Below are positions 50,994-60,338 of a DNA stretch of 64,000 nt, piece by piece; positions within the stretch are counted from its first letter, which is position 1; each line of letters starts with the position of its first letter. Location: assembly GCA_003477405.1 (NCBI GenBank), contig QUDE01000003.1:62001-126000 (forward strand). Direction: 5' to 3'. The translations under genes were made by a program, and so were the position numbers. The notes below the pieces were generated by a model. The model did no database searches. It was given only the letters and a program-made list of their open reading frames with translations, and was not told the DNA's origin. The DNA is from Ruminococcaceae bacterium AM07-15. Lineage in GTDB: Bacteria > Bacillota > Clostridia > Oscillospirales > Butyricicoccaceae.

Positions 50994-51029
50994 ATTTCCT
51001 CCATGGAATGGTGATTTTCTGCAAAAAAG

Positions 51030-51773
51030 TCAGGGCTTTTCCGCCACAAAAAAGAGGCGCCGGGTTTGTTCTCCCACCCGCTGCCCTCCAGGTGAGCCAT
51101 AGACATGGCGCACCCGCAGTCCGGCCTGCTGGAGGGCCTGCTCCAACTGCTCACGGGTATAGGCCCGCTGCTCATGCCACTCGGTGTTCCGGCTCCAGGT
51201 TCCGTCTTCTTCCTGAAGGAACACATCCACCTGATGCTGGGCCCGATGGCTTTTCCGGTCATAGCCATACTGCCAGGCGCAAAAAGCTCCCTCCAGCTCT
51301 TCCACGCTGGAAAGGCCGCCCATCTCCTCAAAAGCCAGAGGCGTTTTCACATCAAACAAAAACAGGCCCCCCGGTTCCAAAAACAAGGAAACCCGGACGA
51401 AAGCCTGTTTCAGCTGTCGCAGCTCGGTGAGATAATTGACGCTGTCCAAACAGCAAACGGCGGCGTCGATGGTGCCGTACAGATCCAGCTGGCACATATC
51501 CTGGCAAAGGAATACCGGAGGGCAGGAAAGATCCCCGCACTTCTCCCGGGCCATGGCCAGCATATCAGCGGACAGATCGCAAGCGATCATCTCATAGCCA
51601 GCCTGCCCCAAAAGCCGGGTCAGACTGCCGGTGCCGCAGGCCAGCTCCAGCACCAGCTTCACCGGCTTTTTCCCCTTGGAAAAAGCCTTTTGGGCAAAGG
51701 CGGCCCACTGCTCATAGGGCACATCCCCGGTCAGAGCATCATACACCGCCGCCAAAGCGGAATAGGCGATCAT
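51030..51773 (-). CDS. Class I SAM-dependent methyltransferase
   Basis: 247 residues. Motif I LELACGTGSLTRLL and the acidic motif II ACDLSADML identify the fold; the start IAYSALAAVYDALTGDVPYEQW is typical of a clostridial YrhH/UbiE-like group. The substrate is not predictable. The ATG at 51773 overlaps the upstream yerC stop (ATGA), so it is translated with that gene. Confidence 0.85.
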   Translation of the reverse strand: MIAYSALAAVYDALTGDVPYEQWAAFAQKAFSKGKKPVKLVLELACGTGSLTRLLGQAGYEMIACDLSADMLAMAREKCGDLSCPPVFLCQDMCQLDLYGTIDAAVCCLDSVNYLTELRQLKQAFVRVSLFLEPGGLFLFDVKTPLAFEEMGGLSSVEELEGAFCAWQYGYDRKSHRAQHQVDVFLQEEDGTWSRNTEWHEQRAYTREQLEQALQQAGLRVRHVYGSPGGQRVGEQTRRLFFVAEKP

Positions 51774-52057
51774 TTCTCCAGCTGCTCCAGAATGATGTTG
51801 TAGCCGCCCTTGCCGTAGCTGAGAGCCCGGTTGACACGGCTGATGGTAGCGGTGCTGGCCCCGGTCTTTTCCACAATATCGCTGTAAATGCAGCCTTTTT
51901 TCAAAAGCTTTGCCACAATCAGACGCTGCTGCATGGCCATCAGCTCGGTGACGGTGCAAAGATCGTCAAAAAAAGCCCGGCACTCATCCAGATCTTTCAG
52001 CATCAAAATAGCCCGGAACAGTTCGTCCATGCTTTCTTCTTTGGGTCTCACATGCAT
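51770..52057 (-). CDS. yerC: YerC/YecD-family TrpR-like regulator
   Basis: 95 residues with a Trp-repressor-like HTH (IYSDIVEKTGASTATISRVNRALSYG). This family stands as an orphan regulator in Firmicutes; its effector is unknown. It is coupled to the methyltransferase gene. The gap upstream (52058-52329) holds the terminator of the next gene and AT-rich sequence only. Confidence 0.88.
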   Translation of the reverse strand: MHVRPKEESMDELFRAILMLKDLDECRAFFDDLCTVTELMAMQQRLIVAKLLKKGCIYSDIVEKTGASTATISRVNRALSYGKGGYNIILEQLEK

Positions 52058-52246
52058 CTTCCCAGTCCCCTTTGTCTTTTATTTTCTCCAAATTTCAAGC
52101 GGGAAAAACCTTCAAAAAGGTACTTATAGTGTATCACATCGCTTCAATGATGTAAAGCCCGCATTTTGTTTTCTTTCCGTCATTTTCCAAAAATAATGTC
52201 TCATTTCCGCTGTTTTGGCAAAAATATTTCAAAATCTTTAAAAAGC

Positions 52247-52288
52247 AAAAAAACACCCCCGGCACCGGTGACAAATCCGGTGCCGAGG
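52247..52288 (-). terminator. Terminator of the coaD-region operon
   Basis: CGGCACCGG and CCGGTGCCG form a perfect 9-bp stem; on the minus strand it is followed by GGGGTGTTTTTTT. Confidence 0.85.
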
Positions 52289-52329
52289 GCTCAGATGAAA
52301 CCCATTCAAACTAGCGATGTGTTTCTTTA

Positions 52330-52827
52330 TTATTCCTGAGGGGCTTCTTCCGCTGTCCGGCTTTCCGCCCGGGCCGCCTGACGGAACTTCACCCGGGAAG
52401 AGCGCACTTCCTCCAAAGCCTGGGCAATGGCCTCCTCGGTGCGCTTCATGGCGTCATCGCAATAGGCATTGGCCGCGCCCATCAGCTCTTTGGCCCGCTT
52501 TTCCGCCGTATTGATGATCTCGGCGCTGCGGCGGCGTGCTTCATTGGTGATATCGTTGTCGTTGACCTTCTGCCGGGCCAGCTCTTCCGCCTGCTTGCGG
52601 ATGACTTCGGCCTCCCGTTTGCCCGCAGTGATCATCTCGTTGCGCTTTTCCACGATCTCCCGGGCCATTTTCAGATCAGAAGGAATATTGGCCCGGATCT
52701 CATCCAGGATATCCAAAGCCTTTTCCCGCTCAATGACGCACCGGTCTCCCATCAGCGGGATTCCGCCTGCGTCCTGGATCATTTCGTACAGCGTGGTTAC
52801 CATTTCATCGATTGTGTTTGCCGGCAT
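52330..52827 (-). CDS. Coiled-coil (DivIVA/ATPase-b-like) protein beside coaD
   Basis: 165 residues. A short N-terminal motif (MIQDAGGIPLMGDRCVIEREKALDIL) precedes a long coiled coil with little else. Genes of this type directly follow coaD in many Clostridia. The first motif resembles the start of such conserved proteins, sometimes annotated ATPase. A structural or division role is possible but unproven. It is 18 bp downstream of coaD in the same operon. Confidence 0.7.
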   Translation of the reverse strand: MPANTIDEMVTTLYEMIQDAGGIPLMGDRCVIEREKALDILDEIRANIPSDLKMAREIVEKRNEMITAGKREAEVIRKQAEELARQKVNDNDITNEARRRSAEIINTAEKRAKELMGAANAYCDDAMKRTEEAIAQALEEVRSSRVKFRQAARAESRTAEEAPQE

Positions 52828-52845
52828 TGTTCCATTCCCCTATCT

Positions 52846-53346
52846 TCATTGTCGGTGGGTGTGACGCTGTGCGCCCAGCTTTTTTTCCAGCGCCTGCCTT
52901 ACAGACGGCGCCACCCAGGCACTCACATCCTCCCCCGCGAGAAAGGCCTCTTTCACACGGCTGGAACTCACATGATCCCAGCGGGGTTCGGCATACAGAA
53001 ACAGGGTCTCGGCCTGAGGGGCATGAAGCTGGTTAAACCGGGCGATCTCACATTCATAAGCAAAGTCTTGTGCATTGCGCAGTCCCTTGACGATGGCATC
53101 GACCCCGTGATCCCTGATATAATCGTAGGTCATGCCGCCGAAAAAATCGGCTTCCGCCCCGGGAATTCCCGCCACGCTCTCCTTCACCAAAGAAAACCGC
53201 TCTTCCAAAGAAAAGAGCGCCTGCTTCTGGTCGTTGACCATCACCAGGGCGATAACTCGATCAAACAGACGGGCCGCCCGGCGGATCAGCTCCACATGAC
53301 CCAATGTGGGCGGGTCGTAGCTTCCGGGGATGATGGCCAGGCTCAT
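52846..53346 (-). CDS. coaD: Phosphopantetheine adenylyltransferase
   Basis: 166 residues. GSYDPPTLGHVELIRRA contains the nucleotidyltransferase TxGH motif, and RWDHVSSSRVKE the conserved SSS(T/S)xVRE-like loop. It makes dephospho-CoA from 4'-phosphopantetheine and ATP. ATG at 53346 follows GGAGGAAAC; it overlaps rsmD (ATGA). Confidence 0.95.
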   Translation of the reverse strand: MSLAIIPGSYDPPTLGHVELIRRAARLFDRVIALVMVNDQKQALFSLEERFSLVKESVAGIPGAEADFFGGMTYDYIRDHGVDAIVKGLRNAQDFAYECEIARFNQLHAPQAETLFLYAEPRWDHVSSSRVKEAFLAGEDVSAWVAPSVRQALEKKLGAQRHTHRQ

Positions 53347-53897
53347 TTTGTTTCCTCCCGGGTGAAGGTGGTGATGGCAATGGCGCCATAGCGGTACTGC
53401 TTTTTCACCCGGTAAGGCTCCTCCAAGGGCTGGATCAAATCCTCCCGGGCACTTTCGCATACTATTATACCACCAGTTTGCAGGATGTCAATTTCCGCTA
53501 TCTGCCGCAGTGCCTGATTGAGCAGCTCGCCGCCATAGGGCGGGTCCAGCAGGATCAGACCGAATTTCTGTCCCCGCAGACCGGACAGGGCCCCGAAGGC
53601 ATCCCCCCGGATCAAACGGCTGCATCCTTCAAAACCGGTAGCAGCAATATTCCGCTCCACCACCTTCTGAGCGCTGGGGTCGCTTTCCACAAACACACAG
53701 CTTTCTGCGCCTCGGGAAAGACATTCGATGCCCATTTGTCCCGAACCTGCAAACAGGTCCAGCACCCGGCGGCCTTCGATGTCAAACTGAATGATATTGA
53801 AAATGGATTCTTTCACCCGATCAGTGGTGGGCCGGGTGCTGCGCCCTTTGGGGGCCTCCAGCTTCCGCCCCCGGGCCGTGCCGGTGATCACTCTCAT
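53343..53897 (-). CDS. rsmD: 16S rRNA (guanine966-N2)-methyltransferase
   Basis: 184 residues. MRVITGTARGRKLEAP, VLDLFAGSGQMGIECLSRGA (SAM motif I) and LLDPPY (motif IV) are all typical of RsmD. It methylates G966 of 16S rRNA. It overlaps both uvrC and coaD by a few bases, so the three are translationally coupled. Confidence 0.95.
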   Translation of the reverse strand: MRVITGTARGRKLEAPKGRSTRPTTDRVKESIFNIIQFDIEGRRVLDLFAGSGQMGIECLSRGAESCVFVESDPSAQKVVERNIAATGFEGCSRLIRGDAFGALSGLRGQKFGLILLDPPYGGELLNQALRQIAEIDILQTGGIIVCESAREDLIQPLEEPYRVKKQYRYGAIAITTFTREETK

Positions 53898-55729
53898 GGT
53901 TTTTCCTCCTTCGCCCCTTGGGCGTCAAAATATTCCCGCACCTGTTTTGCCACATTCCGGGGCAAAACCTGGGCCAGTTCTTCCTCGCTGCACTGGCGGA
54001 TGGCGGCCAGGGTGCCGAATTTCTTCCGCAGCGCCCGGATGCGCTGCTCTCCCAGGCCGGGGATACGGGACAAGGTACTCTCCTTCACGCTGCGTCCCCG
54101 CAGATTCTTCTGATACTCAATGGCAAACCGATGGGTCTCCTCCTGCAAATTGCCCACCAGAGAAAACACCGCAGGCTTTGTACGGATGCCAAACTCATTT
54201 CCATCGCCGTCCACCAGCGCCCTGGTGCGGTGGTGGTCATCTTTCACCATGCCGAACACCGGGATGTTCTGCCCATGCTCCCTGAGCACCTGATGCACTG
54301 CGTTCACCTGGCCCTGTCCGCCGTCGATGAGCAGCAGGTCGGGCAGGGGCAAGAAGCCTTTGTCCCCTTCTTCGGCCCGTTTGAGACGCCGGTCCATGGT
54401 CTCGGCCAGGGATCCATAGTCGTCTCCCCCCAGCGCTTCTTTGATCTGGAAGCGGCGATAGGCACTTTTGTGAAACCGGCCCTTTTCCATCACTGTCATA
54501 GCCGCCACCGTGCCGGTTCCCGCCAGATTGGAGATGTCGTACCCTTCGATTCGCTGGGGCGGGGCCGGAAGACCCAGGATCTCCGCCAGCTGTTCCAGGG
54601 ACCGGGAGGTCTTTTGCTCCCGCTTGTCCAGAAGTTCCAGTTCCTGGCGGGCATTTTCCACGGCCAACTCTATCTGCTTCCGCTTTTCTCCCCGCTGCGG
54701 CACCTGCACATAGACCTTTCCCTTCCGCAATGTACCAAGCCATTGGGAAAGCATCTCCTGATCTTCCAGCTGCTGATTCACCAGCACCACCCGGGGAGAA
54801 CGCTGGGTCATGGTGTAATACTGCTTGATAAAGCCTTCCAGCAGATCGCCCATGTCATCCGGGGTGACGCCGTCGAAAAATTCCTTCTTTTTGTCCAGAA
54901 GGTTGCCGCTGATGTAGTTGAGCATCACCACGCAGCCCCGGCTGCCCAGCACCTGACAGGCGATCACATCCAGATCGGAAAGGGCACCGGAGATGATCAG
55001 CTGATCCCGTCCCAGCCGTTCCACGGCCCGCATCCGGTCCCGCAAAGCGGCGGCCCGCTCAAATTGCATCTCTTCGGCGGCCTGCTCCATTTCCTGGCGC
55101 AATTCCTCCGCCAATCCCTGGTATTTGCCCTCCAGCAGACGGCACACCTGACCAATGAGCCGGTTGTACTCTCCTTTGGACACCTTCCCCGAACACACGG
55201 CACAGCACCGGCCGATGTGAGCATTGAGACAGGGGCGGCTTTTGCCGATATCCCGGGGGAACTTCAAAGAACAGGTAGGCAGTTTGAAGGTGAGCAGCGC
55301 GGTATCCAATGCTTTTTTTGCCCCGCTGCGGCCGCCGTAGGGGCCAAAGTACCGGGCCCCATCCTCCGCTGGTTTGGAAACGATGGAAAACCGGGGATAT
55401 TCCTCCTTGGACAGGCGCAGGAAGGGATAACCCTTGTCGTCTTTCAGCAGAATATTGTATTTGGGCTTGTGTTTTTTGATCAGGGCACACTCCAACAGCA
55501 AAGCTTCAAACTCGCTGCCGGTGATGATGGTTTCAAAATCATGAACCTGGGAGACCATTTTCAAGGTTTTGGGCGTATGGGAAGCCAGATTGGAAAAATA
55601 CTGACTCACTCGGTTTTTCAGCGCCTTGGCCTTGCCGATATAAATGATCTCTCCCCCTGCGTCCCGCATGATGTACACTCCAGGCAGAAGAGGGAGCAGA
55701 AGGGCTTTTTCCTTCAGTTCTTCATACAT
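53894..55729 (-). CDS. uvrC: Excinuclease ABC subunit C
   Basis: 611 residues. The GIY-YIG nuclease (PGVYIMRDAGGEIIYIGKAK) is at the N-terminus, then a UvrB-binding UVR motif, a Cys-rich cluster (CLNAHIGRCCAVC), an RNase-H-like domain (PQRIEGYDISNLAGT, LLIDGGQGQVNA) and a C-terminal helix-hairpin-helix (SRIPGLGEQRIRALRKKFG). ATG at 55729 follows GGAGGACAGG. It cuts on both sides of lesions in nucleotide excision repair. Confidence 0.97.
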   Translation of the reverse strand: MYEELKEKALLLPLLPGVYIMRDAGGEIIYIGKAKALKNRVSQYFSNLASHTPKTLKMVSQVHDFETIITGSEFEALLLECALIKKHKPKYNILLKDDKGYPFLRLSKEEYPRFSIVSKPAEDGARYFGPYGGRSGAKKALDTALLTFKLPTCSLKFPRDIGKSRPCLNAHIGRCCAVCSGKVSKGEYNRLIGQVCRLLEGKYQGLAEELRQEMEQAAEEMQFERAAALRDRMRAVERLGRDQLIISGALSDLDVIACQVLGSRGCVVMLNYISGNLLDKKKEFFDGVTPDDMGDLLEGFIKQYYTMTQRSPRVVLVNQQLEDQEMLSQWLGTLRKGKVYVQVPQRGEKRKQIELAVENARQELELLDKREQKTSRSLEQLAEILGLPAPPQRIEGYDISNLAGTGTVAAMTVMEKGRFHKSAYRRFQIKEALGGDDYGSLAETMDRRLKRAEEGDKGFLPLPDLLLIDGGQGQVNAVHQVLREHGQNIPVFGMVKDDHHRTRALVDGDGNEFGIRTKPAVFSLVGNLQEETHRFAIEYQKNLRGRSVKESTLSRIPGLGEQRIRALRKKFGTLAAIRQCSEEELAQVLPRNVAKQVREYFDAQGAKEEKP

Positions 55730-55746
55730 AAATCCTGTCCTCCGGC

Positions 55747-55796
55747 GAAAAAACGCCCACAAAGAGCGGGCGCCGCATGGTTTTTCATGCGGCGCC
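55747..55796 (-). terminator. Hairpins between the HPr-like gene and uvrC
   Basis: GGCGCCGCATG and CATGCGGCGCC make a perfect 11-bp stem (55769-55796). On the minus strand it overlaps a second CGCCC/GGGCG stem followed by TTTTTT. Confidence 0.75.
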
Positions 55797-55843
55797 GGCG
55801 ATGGGTTCGTGTACGGCCCGGGCCCATTGCCCGGTATGTAGGC

Positions 55844-56107
55844 TTATTCTCCGAAGTTGGAAGCCACCAGAGTGCACAGGGCGTTGACAGCCTCTTCTTC
55901 ATCGGAGCCCTCGGCGGAAATGTTGATCACCGTGCCCTTGGTAATGCCCAGGGACAACACGCCCAGAAGACTCTTGGCGTTGACCTTGCGATTTTCCTTT
56001 TCCACCATGATGGTGCTGCGGAATTCATTGGCTTTCTGAATAAAGAAAGTGGCCGGTCTGGCATACAGGCCCACCTGATTGTTTACAGTAACTTCTTTGG
56101 AAAACAT
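55844..56107 (-). CDS. HPr-family protein with Tyr at position 15 (Crh-like)
   Basis: 87 residues of the HPr fold. The usual phosphorylatable His15 (GLHARPAT) is replaced by Tyr: GLYARPAT, codon TAT. The regulatory Ser46 is kept (NAKSLLG). So it cannot carry phosphate from enzyme I at that site but could be a target of HPr kinase, as Crh is in Bacillus. It is not next to a PTS gene here. It is followed by a strong terminator. Confidence 0.9.
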   Translation of the reverse strand: MFSKEVTVNNQVGLYARPATFFIQKANEFRSTIMVEKENRKVNAKSLLGVLSLGITKGTVINISAEGSDEEEAVNALCTLVASNFGE

Positions 56108-56190
56108 TTAAGCTACCCCGCTTTCTATGCTTCTATTGTAATTATTTTAACAGATTCGTCACGAATGTGCAAGGGGCATTTACACCTAAC

Positions 56191-56940
56191 TCAAAGGCGC
56201 CCCAGCACTCCCTGAAAAAGGGAAAAGAGCAGCGGCATAAAGGCGGCTGGAATCAGGTTTGCCACATTGAATTTTTTCACATCCCACAGGTTGAAGGCGA
56301 TGAGCATCAGAACGGCGCTGCCCACCAGGGACATCTGGGTCACCACCAGATCGGTGAGATAGGGCTTGATCAGCACGGCCAGCAGCGTCACCGCTCCCTG
56401 GTAAAGGCCCACAGACAAGGCGCTGAGGGGCACCCCCAGACCGTAGACCGTGGCAAAGAGCACTGACATAATGCCGTCCAGCATTCCTTTTGCAATGAGC
56501 ATGGTAGGGTCTCCCAAAAGCCCATCCTGCACCGAGCCCACAATGGCCATGGCCCCGGCACAAAACAGGATGGTGCAGTTGGCAAAGCCCGCTCCCACAT
56601 CCCGCTCACCCGCTTTGCCGCCAAAGCGGTTTTTGATGGCCTCTCCCGCCTTGTCAAACAGCCGGTCCAGCCGCAAAAACTCTCCCACAATGCCGCCTGC
56701 AGCCAGGGACAGGATCAGAAGGAGGGTATAACTGCTCTCCAAAGCGCCGCCTTCCCCCACCTGAAGCATCCCGGTGAACACCCCGGACAGCCCGATGAGG
56801 AAAGTGGCCGCTCCCAGAGCCTGAAAAATGATCTTGCTGAACCGATCGGGCACGCCCTTGCCGATGAGCATCCCTACAAGGCTCCCGGCCAGAATCATCC
56901 CCATATTGATCAGCGTGCCCAATCCGGGCATCCCCATCAC
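56191..56940 (-). CDS. DUF554 family membrane protein
   Basis: 249 residues, six or seven membrane helices, with the DUF554 signature GMPGLGTLINMGMILAGSLVGMLIG and FCAGAMAIVGSVQDG. Members are suggested transporters or channels of unknown substrate. AAGGAACGGTG precedes the start (after mutS2), and the gene probably shares the mutS2 transcript. Confidence 0.88.
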   Translation of the reverse strand: MMGMPGLGTLINMGMILAGSLVGMLIGKGVPDRFSKIIFQALGAATFLIGLSGVFTGMLQVGEGGALESSYTLLLILSLAAGGIVGEFLRLDRLFDKAGEAIKNRFGGKAGERDVGAGFANCTILFCAGAMAIVGSVQDGLLGDPTMLIAKGMLDGIMSVLFATVYGLGVPLSALSVGLYQGAVTLLAVLIKPYLTDLVVTQMSLVGSAVLMLIAFNLWDVKKFNVANLIPAAFMPLLFSLFQGVLGRL

Positions 56941-56970
56941 CGTTCCTTTCTCTTCCCACTTCTTTTTCTT

Positions 56971-59355
56971 TTATATGTTCATCTGCACAATGGTCACGCC
57001 ATTTTCCCCTTCGCCATAGGCGCCCAAACGGAAGGATTTCACCTGCCGGGCTCCTTTCAGCCGGGAATGGACGGCCTGGCGCAGCACGCCGGTGCCCTTG
57101 CCGTGAATGATGGTGGCCGAGGGCAAGCGCAGCCGGAAGGCCAGATCCAAAAACCGATCCAGCTCCATCAGCGCTTCTTCCGCCGTCATGCCCCGCAGAT
57201 CCAGCTCGCTGCTGCCTCTGGTGGGCTGGGAAGGCGCCTGGGTGCGCACGCTGCCCTTTTCCTTCTTCTGGGCGGGCGCTGCCGAAATCAGCTGCAATTC
57301 CTTTTCCTTGGCCGTCAGCTTCATGATCCCCGCCGACAGCTGCACCGGCTGGCCGGGTTTGGGAGTCTCCACCACAGTGCAGCGCATCCCGTTGGAGACG
57401 ATCTCCACCACATCCCCCTTCTGCAAGGGGCGGGGCAGCGGAGCGGCCTGCTTTTTGATCTTTTTCTGGATGGCCTTTTTCTCCGCTTCGGAGAGATGGC
57501 CCATCAGCACCGCCCGGGCCTGGGACAGATTCTCCTCCGCCGGATTGCGGCTTTGCTCCCGCCGCAGACGGCGCAGCTCTTCCACCGTGTCATCGGCGGC
57601 CTTGCGGGCCTCATCGATCAGCTTCTGGGCCTGTTTCCGGGCATCCTCCAGCAGCTTCTTCCGCTCCTCCTCGATGGAGGCATAGGCCTTTTCCGCCTTC
57701 TCCTTGTCCTCCTGAGCTTTCTGCCGCTCCCTCTCTGCCAGCTGCAGCTGGTTTTCCATCTGCTGCCGCTTTTCTTCCAGGGTGCGGATCACATCTTCAA
57801 ACTGGATGTTCTGGCTGTCCATGCCGCTTTTGGCTTTCTGGATGATCTCCATGCTCAGCCCCAGCCGCTGGGAAATGGCAAAGGCGTTGGATTTGCCTGG
57901 GATGCCGAACACCAGCTTGTAGGTGGGCTTCAGAGTGGACACATCAAACTCGCAGGAGGCGTTTTCCACGCCTCTGGTCTCCAGAGCGTAGGTTTTCAGC
58001 TCGGCATAGTGGGTGGTGGCCGCCACCAGTACCCCCTGCTGCCGCAGATGCTCGATGATGGCCACGGCCAGGGCCGCGCCTTCCACCGGATCGGTACCGG
58101 CGCCCAGCTCATCCATCAGCACCATGCTACCTTCTCCCGTCTCTTCCAGGATCTCCACAATATTCTTCATATGAGAGGAGAAGGTGGACAATGACTGCTC
58201 GATGCTCTGCTCGTCGCCAATGTCGGCCAGAATGTTTTTGCACACCCGCACCGTGCTCTCGTCTCCGCAGGGCAGCTGCAAACCGCACTGGGCCATCAAA
58301 GTGAGCAGGCCCAGGGTTTTCAGGCTCACCGTTTTGCCGCCGGTGTTGGGGCCGGTGATGATAACCGCATCGGTCTTGCCGCCGATGGTGAAGGTGATGG
58401 GCACTGCCGTCTCCCGGGGCAACAGAGGATGCCGGGCCCGCTCCAGGCAGGTCTGGCCCTTTTCCAACAGCTTGGGACGGCAGGCCTTCATCTTATAGGC
58501 CAATTTGGCTTTGGCAAAGATAAAGTCCAGGGTGCACAAAATATCATAGTCCTGCTGGATGGTGTTTGCAAAGGCTCCCACCTCTGCCGACAGCTCCATC
58601 AGGATTCGGTCGATCTCGTTTTTCTCCTTGGAACGCTCTTCCCGGATGGTATTGTTCAGCTCCACCACCTGCATGGGCTCCACAAACACCGTGGCCCCGC
58701 TGGAACTCACATCGTGCACCAGGCCGGGGATGCTCCCTTTGAACTCCGCTTTCACCGGCACCACATACCGGTCGCCCCGGGTGGTGACCACGGTGTCCTG
58801 GAGCACCTTGGCATAGCTGGGAGAAGAGATGATCCGGTTCAGCGTCTCCCGGATGCGAGAGGCCGCTGTGCGGATACGCCGCCGGATCTCCCGCAGTTCC
58901 GAACTGGCTGTGTCGGCGATTTCTTCTTCAGAGAGGATAGATTGCTCAATTTTATCCTCCAAGTATTTATTTCCACTGAGTCGGCGGAAGTAATCAGCCA
59001 AAACGGTTTCCACCTGGGTGTCCTTTTCCAGGTACCCTTTTCCGGTGCGGGCTGCCCGCAGCAAAGCGCCGATGTCCAGCAGCTCCTTCATATTCAGGCT
59101 GCCGCCCACCTTGGCCCGTTCCAATCCGGCGGACACATCCCGTACGCCGGAAAAGGACGGGCTGCCCAGCATCCCCGCCAGGCGGACAGCGTCCTCGGTC
59201 TGCTGCTGCAAACGCTCGCAGCCCACCAGATTGTCTTCCGGCTCCAGCGCCCGGGCCATTTCCTTGGCCCGGGGGGAAACCGCTTCTTTTTCCAGCAGCT
59301 CCAAAACCTTGTGCAGTTCCAGAGTGCGGCAGGATTTTTTCTGCAATTCCGTCAT
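56971..59355 (-). CDS. mutS2: MutS2 endonuclease / ribosome-splitting ATPase
   Basis: 794 residues. MutS core and ATPase with GPNTGGKTVSLKTLG (Walker A), DELGAGTDP (Walker B), a KOW/coiled-coil region (about 500-640) and a C-terminal Smr domain (ELDLRGMTAEEALMELD...HGKGTGVLR). ATG at 59355 (MTELQKKSCRTLELH) overlaps the recO stop; the longer open frame upstream is inside recO. MutS2 suppresses recombination and rescues collided ribosomes. Confidence 0.95.
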   Translation of the reverse strand: MTELQKKSCRTLELHKVLELLEKEAVSPRAKEMARALEPEDNLVGCERLQQQTEDAVRLAGMLGSPSFSGVRDVSAGLERAKVGGSLNMKELLDIGALLRAARTGKGYLEKDTQVETVLADYFRRLSGNKYLEDKIEQSILSEEEIADTASSELREIRRRIRTAASRIRETLNRIISSPSYAKVLQDTVVTTRGDRYVVPVKAEFKGSIPGLVHDVSSSGATVFVEPMQVVELNNTIREERSKEKNEIDRILMELSAEVGAFANTIQQDYDILCTLDFIFAKAKLAYKMKACRPKLLEKGQTCLERARHPLLPRETAVPITFTIGGKTDAVIITGPNTGGKTVSLKTLGLLTLMAQCGLQLPCGDESTVRVCKNILADIGDEQSIEQSLSTFSSHMKNIVEILEETGEGSMVLMDELGAGTDPVEGAALAVAIIEHLRQQGVLVAATTHYAELKTYALETRGVENASCEFDVSTLKPTYKLVFGIPGKSNAFAISQRLGLSMEIIQKAKSGMDSQNIQFEDVIRTLEEKRQQMENQLQLAERERQKAQEDKEKAEKAYASIEEERKKLLEDARKQAQKLIDEARKAADDTVEELRRLRREQSRNPAEENLSQARAVLMGHLSEAEKKAIQKKIKKQAAPLPRPLQKGDVVEIVSNGMRCTVVETPKPGQPVQLSAGIMKLTAKEKELQLISAAPAQKKEKGSVRTQAPSQPTRGSSELDLRGMTAEEALMELDRFLDLAFRLRLPSATIIHGKGTGVLRQAVHSRLKGARQVKSFRLGAYGEGENGVTIVQMNI

Positions 59356-60113
59356 ATTTCTTTTGTTCCCCCTCCCAGGGATCGGTAAAAGTCCAGCGTC
59401 TGAAATCCCCGCTCCAGGCGGGTGAGGCAGTAGGCTTCGGCAAAGGCCCCCAGCAGCTCCAGGTCCCCCTCTTCCAATCGGAAGGAAAAGAGCTTTTTCA
59501 GATCGCATCGCAGCACATACCGGGCCGCCTGCAAAGCGGCCCTGCTCAAAGGAGCGCTGACACTCCGGCCAAAGGCTCCCCGGCAAGCGGCGCAGTGGAG
59601 CTGTCCCAGTTCCAGATTGACCATAGGCTCTTCCGGGTCGGCGCCGCAGGCGGCGCACTTCCACAGATCGGGCTCATAGCCGGCGATGGCCAGAAAGCGC
59701 AGTTCAAAAGCCGCCTTGATCTGCCGGATATCGTACAGATGATGGGCCAGGGCATACAGGCTGTTGAGAGCCAGACGAAGCATGCCGGGGGCCGGCACAT
59801 CTTCTTCCCCTTCGGTGGCCAGCAGCTCGCAGAAATAGGAGCCCAGCGCCAGGGCGTCCAGATCCCGGGAAAGGGAAAAAAACTGCTCCAGCATCTGGGC
59901 GTCCTGCAAAGTGAGACGGCCATTTTTTTCGTACAGAGTAAACTGGCAGTAGGCAAACAGCTGCCCGGCCCAGCCCATACGGCTGCTTTTCCGCCGGATG
60001 TTCGGGGCTTTTACCGTGATTTTTCCATAATCTTCGGTCATCACCGTCAGCAACCGGTCGCTGTCCCGCCAGTCCACCGTGCGGATGACCAGACCTTTTG
60101 TGGTCAAATGCAT
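59352..60113 (-). CDS. recO: DNA repair protein RecO
   Basis: 253 residues. N-terminal OB fold (TTKGLVIRTVDWRDSDRLLTVMTEDYGKITVKAPNIRR) and a C-terminal zinc site with CAACG and CAAC. RecO loads RecA on SSB-coated DNA with RecR. It lies between yqzL and mutS2, the common Clostridia order. Confidence 0.95.
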   Translation of the reverse strand: MHLTTKGLVIRTVDWRDSDRLLTVMTEDYGKITVKAPNIRRKSSRMGWAGQLFAYCQFTLYEKNGRLTLQDAQMLEQFFSLSRDLDALALGSYFCELLATEGEEDVPAPGMLRLALNSLYALAHHLYDIRQIKAAFELRFLAIAGYEPDLWKCAACGADPEEPMVNLELGQLHCAACRGAFGRSVSAPLSRAALQAARYVLRCDLKKLFSFRLEEGDLELLGAFAEAYCLTRLERGFQTLDFYRSLGGGTKEI

Positions 60114-60138
60114 GAATCTTTATGTAGGGAAGAGCCTT

Positions 60139-60252
60139 TTACGGCTCTTCCCGCTCCTTTTCTATCACATAAACCAAATAGGCTTCCGGCAGGCCGGTGC
60201 GGCAAAAAAGCTGCCAGGCCTGCTGAGAGACAGAGTTTTCTTCTTCCTTCAC
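60139..60252 (-). CDS. yqzL: YqzL-family micro-protein
   Basis: 37 residues (start GTG at 60252) ending EAYLVYVIEKEREEP, with WQLFCRTGLPEAYLVY matching the YqzL pattern. AGGAGGG lies 8 nt upstream; a competing ATG is out of frame. It is placed directly before recO, its usual position in Firmicutes. The gene is under 120 bp and easily missed. Function unknown. Confidence 0.75.
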   Translation of the reverse strand: MKEEENSVSQQAWQLFCRTGLPEAYLVYVIEKEREEP

Positions 60253-60338
60253 CGGGCATCCCTCCTGTTTTCAGTGTACCGCCCTGGAAGGGGAAAAACA
60301 CATGAAAAATGACGCCAGTCATGGAAAAAGATGGCCAT

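Noticed and set aside
53918..56215. 765-codon plus-strand open frame
   Set aside because: It runs antisense to uvrC and the HPr-like gene, both of which have full family motifs; no promoter or ribosome site.
57067..58194. Plus-strand open frame within mutS2
   Set aside because: Antisense shadow of the Smr and coiled-coil regions of mutS2.
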